This document shows, in pieces, positions 61,429 to 64,000 of a stretch of DNA of 64,000 nucleotides. Under the pieces are notes generated by a model. The model did no database searches and was not told where the DNA came from. It saw only the letters and a list, made by a program, of their open reading frames with translations. Within the stretch, counting starts at the first letter, position 1. Each line of letters starts with the position of its first letter. The translations under genes were made by a program, and so were the position numbers. Location: the NCBI RefSeq assembly GCF_023015865.1, contig NZ_JALKBC010000010.1:62001-126000 (forward strand), given 5' to 3'. The DNA comes from Arenibacter sp. F26102 (lineage in GTDB: Bacteria > Bacteroidota > Bacteroidia > Flavobacteriales > Flavobacteriaceae).

Positions 61429-61454
61429 GCAATTTTCCTGATTATTTTATTATA

Positions 61455-61497
61455 ATACAGAAGAACCTATAACGTAATTTTATAGGTTCTTCTGTAT
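61455..61497. terminator. bidirectional long hairpin
   Basis: Perfect 17-bp arms (61455-61471, 61481-61497) with a 9-base loop, between the exported barrel gene and the convergent rpiA. Confidence 0.75.
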
Positions 61498-61530
61498 ATG
61501 GTGGCCAAGAAAGTCTAGTTGTCCGGAATA

Positions 61531-61556
61531 GCGTTACATTAAAGCGTTACATTAAA
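61531..61556. repeat. tandem duplication of a 13-mer
   Basis: GCGTTACATTAAA occurs twice without a gap, in the convergent gap before the rpiA stop. Probably a slippage duplication. Confidence 0.7.
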
Positions 61557-61570
61557 TAGCACAAACTTTA

Positions 61571-62245
61571 TTATTTTTTAATAGAAACGGAGGTTTCACC
61601 TTTCCCGACAATAATGATATCGGCCATATCCAGGAATAGCCCGGTTTCTACAATACCAGGAATTTGATTTAGGCGGCTTTCCAAGGAGGGAATATTGGTA
61701 ATATGCGCAATGTCAAGATCTAGAATAAAATTACCTTCATCCGTGATAAAATTTTTACCATCCTTTATTCTTAATTTAGGCTGAAGCCCCATTTTGTTCA
61801 ACAACTGCTCAATTTTCTGTGTGGCGAATGGAATGGTTTCCACTGGTAGTTTATAATTGCCCAATCTTTTTACCTCTTTTTGCGAATCTGCAATTATGAT
61901 GACCAAATCGGAATTATAGGTCAATATTTTCTCCCTTAAAAGGGCGCCTCCACCTCCTTTTATAAGTTGCATATAGGGGTCAAATTCATCGGCACCATCA
62001 ATATAGACATCAATTGAACTGGCATTTTCCAAAGTGACAAGTGGTATTCCCTTTTCAGTTGCTAATTTTTTTGTGCTTTCCGAGGAGGGTACTCCGACTA
62101 TTTTTAGTCCGTTTAAAACTAGTTTCCCCAATTCATTAACCATATGGGCTGCAGTAGAACCTGTTCCCAATCCCACAGTCATGCCACTTTTAATATATTT
62201 CACTGCTTCTTTGGCAGCTATTAGTTTTTCTTGATCTAGGCTCAT
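61571..62245 (-). CDS. rpiA: ribose-5-phosphate isomerase A
   Basis: A 224-residue RpiA, interconverting ribose-5-phosphate and ribulose-5-phosphate in the pentose phosphate pathway. Landmarks: GLGTGSTAAHMVNELG (phosphate loop), IDGADEFDPYMQLIKGGGGA with the catalytic Asp and Lys, and LREKILTYNSDLVIIIADSQK. Length and start are normal. It is 42 bases after the PaiB-like gene on the same strand. Confidence 0.97.
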   Translation of the reverse strand: MSLDQEKLIAAKEAVKYIKSGMTVGLGTGSTAAHMVNELGKLVLNGLKIVGVPSSESTKKLATEKGIPLVTLENASSIDVYIDGADEFDPYMQLIKGGGGALLREKILTYNSDLVIIIADSQKEVKRLGNYKLPVETIPFATQKIEQLLNKMGLQPKLRIKDGKNFITDEGNFILDLDIAHITNIPSLESRLNQIPGIVETGLFLDMADIIIVGKGETSVSIKK

Positions 62246-62287
62246 GTATCAATATTTTTGAATGCGAATAATAAATACTTTTGGGTT

Positions 62288-62899
62288 TTACTTTTTCATA
62301 TGTTTCATGCAACTGGCAATTGCCAAGGAACCAGGCTTATTGGTTTTCTGTAGTTCTTCCAATATTTTTGGATGGTCCTGTTGCCTTGTTTGAGACAATT
62401 TATAGGTAGCTTGAATATCGGTAATACTGATTTGGAATCCTACGATACCCTTAATTTGTTTCATGGTATTCTTGGATAGATTATTTATGGAAATGGGATC
62501 TGAGGATTCTTTTTCATATTTGTCCACTAATTTATGTAGGGAGGCGAGGACGGCAGCTTCCTCCAATATTTTTATTTTCCCGTATACATGAACAGCAATA
62601 TAGTTCCAGGTGGGTACTTCCTCTTCCTTATACCAAGATGAGGAGACATAGCTGTGTGGACCATTAAAGATGGTAAGGACTTCTTCGTCAACCTTAAAGG
62701 CCTTCCATTGGGGATTTGCTTTGGAGATATGCCCCACCAGAATATCCTTTCCTTCCTGGTCCAAATCCAACTCTAGGGGGATATGTGTGGCCCAAGGCTT
62801 CCCATTGGTTTGGTTCACCAATATTCCAAAACTGTTTTGCTTTATGAATTCCTTTACTTCTGTTAGGCCTTTATTTTTATAATGCGATGGGGTGTACAT
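62288..62899 (-). CDS. PaiB-like FMN-binding protein
   Basis: A 203-residue protein of the PaiB/FMN-binding split-barrel family: MYTPSHYKNK at the start, ATHIPLELD, VGHISKANPQWKAF, FNGPHSYVSSSWYKEEEVPTWNYIAVHVYG and a C-terminal KIVxF-type helix (IKGIVGFQISI). In Bacillus PaiB affects protease and sporulation genes; biochemically such proteins bind flavin or haem-degradation-like ligands. Role here unknown. Between the phosphatase-like gene (8 bases) and rpiA (42 bases) in an operon. Confidence 0.93.
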   Translation of the reverse strand: MYTPSHYKNKGLTEVKEFIKQNSFGILVNQTNGKPWATHIPLELDLDQEGKDILVGHISKANPQWKAFKVDEEVLTIFNGPHSYVSSSWYKEEEVPTWNYIAVHVYGKIKILEEAAVLASLHKLVDKYEKESSDPISINNLSKNTMKQIKGIVGFQISITDIQATYKLSQTRQQDHPKILEELQKTNKPGSLAIASCMKHMKK

Positions 62900-62907
62900 A
62901 TCATCAA

Positions 62908-63750
62908 CTAATTGGCAATGGTCATTAGAATAGGCAAATGGTCCGAAATATGTTTGTTATTGGGCATCCTGTCATCAATATGGGTATAGGATAGGACGTC
63001 AACATTTTGTACAAAAAAGTAGTCTATTCTATTTTCCATAATTCTGTCCTGATCAAATCCATTAAAGGTGCCAATAGGACCATAGAATGGTTTTTGTGAT
63101 ACTTCCATGGCATCTGTAAGGTTATCTTTTAAATATTGAATAGGCTCGGTGTCAGGGGTTAAATTTAAATCGCCCATTACGATTACAGGAAGCTTGGAGG
63201 TATTTATTTCATTTATTTTTTTATAAATGAGTTGTGCGGAGTTGACCCTGGCCTGCATTCCCCGATGATCAAAATGGGTATTGAAGACCCAAAATTGTTT
63301 TTTGGTCTTTATATTTTCAAACAGGGCATAGGTACAGATTCGCTCCAAAGAGGCATCCCATCCTACCGATACTTTTTCGGGTGTTTCGGACAACCAAAAA
63401 GTATTCGTTTTAAGTATTTTGAATTTATCGGTATTATAGAAAATTGCCGAATATTCGCCTTTTTCTTGACCATCATCTCGGCCAACTCCCACATAGGAAT
63501 AGCCGTTTAGGGCAGTATTTAAGTAGTCCACCTGATGGTGCAGTCCCTCCTGGATACCTACAATATCCGCCTCATAATGCCGAATGAGTTTCGCCAATGA
63601 CGCTTTACGGTCGTTCCAATTGTTGATGGTATCTCCAGTATTGTCATACTTAATGTTATAACTGATGATGTTTGTAGTTTGGGATAGTAAGGGTAGTGGA
63701 ATAGCAAAAAGGACCAAACCAATTAGGAGCGTAGTATATAACTTATTCAT
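62908..63750 (-). CDS. exported endonuclease/exonuclease/phosphatase-family protein
   Basis: A 280-residue protein with a signal peptide (TTLLIGLVLFAIPLPLLSQ) and the EEP fold: ISYNIKYDNTG, DIVGIQEGLHHQVDYL with the metal Glu, FNTHFDHRGMQAR, VIVMGDLNLTPDTEP and the final HISDHLPILM. Periplasmic members act on phosphodiesters of sugars, lipids or nucleic acids; substrate unknown. A 19-bp perfect inverted repeat ends only two bases from its start codon. Confidence 0.93.
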   Translation of the reverse strand: MNKLYTTLLIGLVLFAIPLPLLSQTTNIISYNIKYDNTGDTINNWNDRKASLAKLIRHYEADIVGIQEGLHHQVDYLNTALNGYSYVGVGRDDGQEKGEYSAIFYNTDKFKILKTNTFWLSETPEKVSVGWDASLERICTYALFENIKTKKQFWVFNTHFDHRGMQARVNSAQLIYKKINEINTSKLPVIVMGDLNLTPDTEPIQYLKDNLTDAMEVSQKPFYGPIGTFNGFDQDRIMENRIDYFFVQNVDVLSYTHIDDRMPNNKHISDHLPILMTIAN

Positions 63751-63752
63751 TT

Positions 63753-63799
63753 GATATTTATTCTTTTAAAAATTAGGTTGTTTTAAAAGAATAAATATC
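63753..63799. promoter_or_regulatory. 19-bp perfect inverted repeat next to a start codon
   Basis: Arms 63753-63771 and 63781-63799 are perfect complements with a 9-base loop. AT-rich. It lies in the 130-base gap between the probable helicase stop and the EEP gene start, both leftward. It could end the helicase transcript or occlude initiation of the EEP gene when both are read through. Confidence 0.55.
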
Positions 63800-63880
63800 T
63801 TGAATTTTTTAAATACCTGCTAATTATCGGGGATTTATATCAATAATCAATATGGCCAAAAACCGATTAATTTTTAAATA

Positions 63881-64000
63881 TTAATCCCTTTTTGGTCTGT
63901 TATTGCCATTCCTATTATGGTTGTTATTTCTACCGCCCCTTGGATTGGAATGACCTGTTCTTGGTTTTTGCCTATTATTGTGATGTTTTTTTTCTACCAA
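63881..64000 (-). CDS. basic C-terminal tail, probably a DEAD-box RNA helicase (partial)
   Basis: The frame is open from the right edge to a TAA at 63883-63881, giving 39 residues rich in Arg, Asn, Gly, His and Lys (for example RGGRNNNHNRNGNNRPKRD). Such tails are typical of flavobacterial RhlE-like DEAD-box helicases and bind RNA non-specifically. Another RNA-binding protein could have the same tail, so the identity is an inference. Confidence 0.5.
   Translation of the reverse strand: MVEKKHHNNRQKPRTGHSNPRGGRNNNHNRNGNNRPKRD

Overview
The window is AT-rich chromosome from a member of the Bacteroidota, almost certainly a free-living (probably marine) Flavobacteriaceae. Four things point there. 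Exact or near TAnnTTTG -7 promoter elements precede many genes and Shine-Dalgarno sequences are absent. There are many two-residue-clear lipoprotein signals. The gene repertoire is flavobacterial: long NusB, PUR-domain DUF3276 protein, DUF1573 lipoprotein next to yajC, DUF4197, DUF1684, DUF4920, DUF6268 and a cyclophilin-FKBP fusion. I cannot name the genus. No tRNA, rRNA, CRISPR array, insertion sequence or phage gene was recognised.

Layout. 0-8.7 kb: end of an alpha/beta hydrolase, a DUF4197 lipoprotein, purU, the fused B12-dependent mutase icmF, a small helical protein, an Lrp-type regulator and an esterase-like protein. 9-12.5 kb: an ammonium module read leftwards (glnK, amtB, porin) with a striking C6/G6 palindrome in its promoter. 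12.7-19.6 kb: crcB, two small membrane proteins, a MazG-like hydrolase, ilvE, DUF4920, mnmD, a TIGR01777 epimerase and grpE-dnaJ. 20-25.3 kb: an operon of a NatAB-type ABC exporter, a frameshifted MscS channel, a DUF6268 outer-membrane protein and an NtrC-like regulator without DNA-binding domain. 25.4-40.3 kb: mostly housekeeping and stress genes (ppk2, M28 peptidase, cyclophilin-FKBP, cspA, 1-Cys peroxiredoxin, thioredoxin-like, csaA, bile-acid-type transporter, acyltransferase, PUR protein, ABC exporter, nusB, DUF1573, yajC). A GC-rich, strongly folded non-coding element lies beside cspA.

40.4-49.8 kb is the first accessory island, read rightwards. A Tat-exported Gfo/Idh/MocA oxidoreductase is followed by a mirror-image pair of modules. 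Each module has one exported FAD-dependent oxidoreductase of the GGNASSE type and one paralogous anchored or exported protein with a PVCxxGxC motif and a GAT motif resembling FMN-attachment sites. A CstA-type transporter closes the island. It looks like an undescribed extracytoplasmic flavin redox system, possibly acting on carbohydrates. Beyond it lies an acyltransferase gene interrupted by one in-frame TGA.

51-61.4 kb is the second accessory island. Nine leftward genes encode a methyltransferase, a thioesterase, an exported RidA, SnoaL-like lipoproteins and four small alpha/beta-barrel-like proteins. They abut a rightward TPR histidine kinase and LytTR response regulator, followed by another exported barrel-like protein. 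The divergent promoter region and the promoter of the last gene share an inverted repeat GGAC-N17-GTCC, which I propose is the LytTR operator tying the island into one regulon. 61.5-64 kb: rpiA, a PaiB-like FMN protein, an exported endonuclease/exonuclease/phosphatase protein and the basic tail of a probable DEAD-box helicase.
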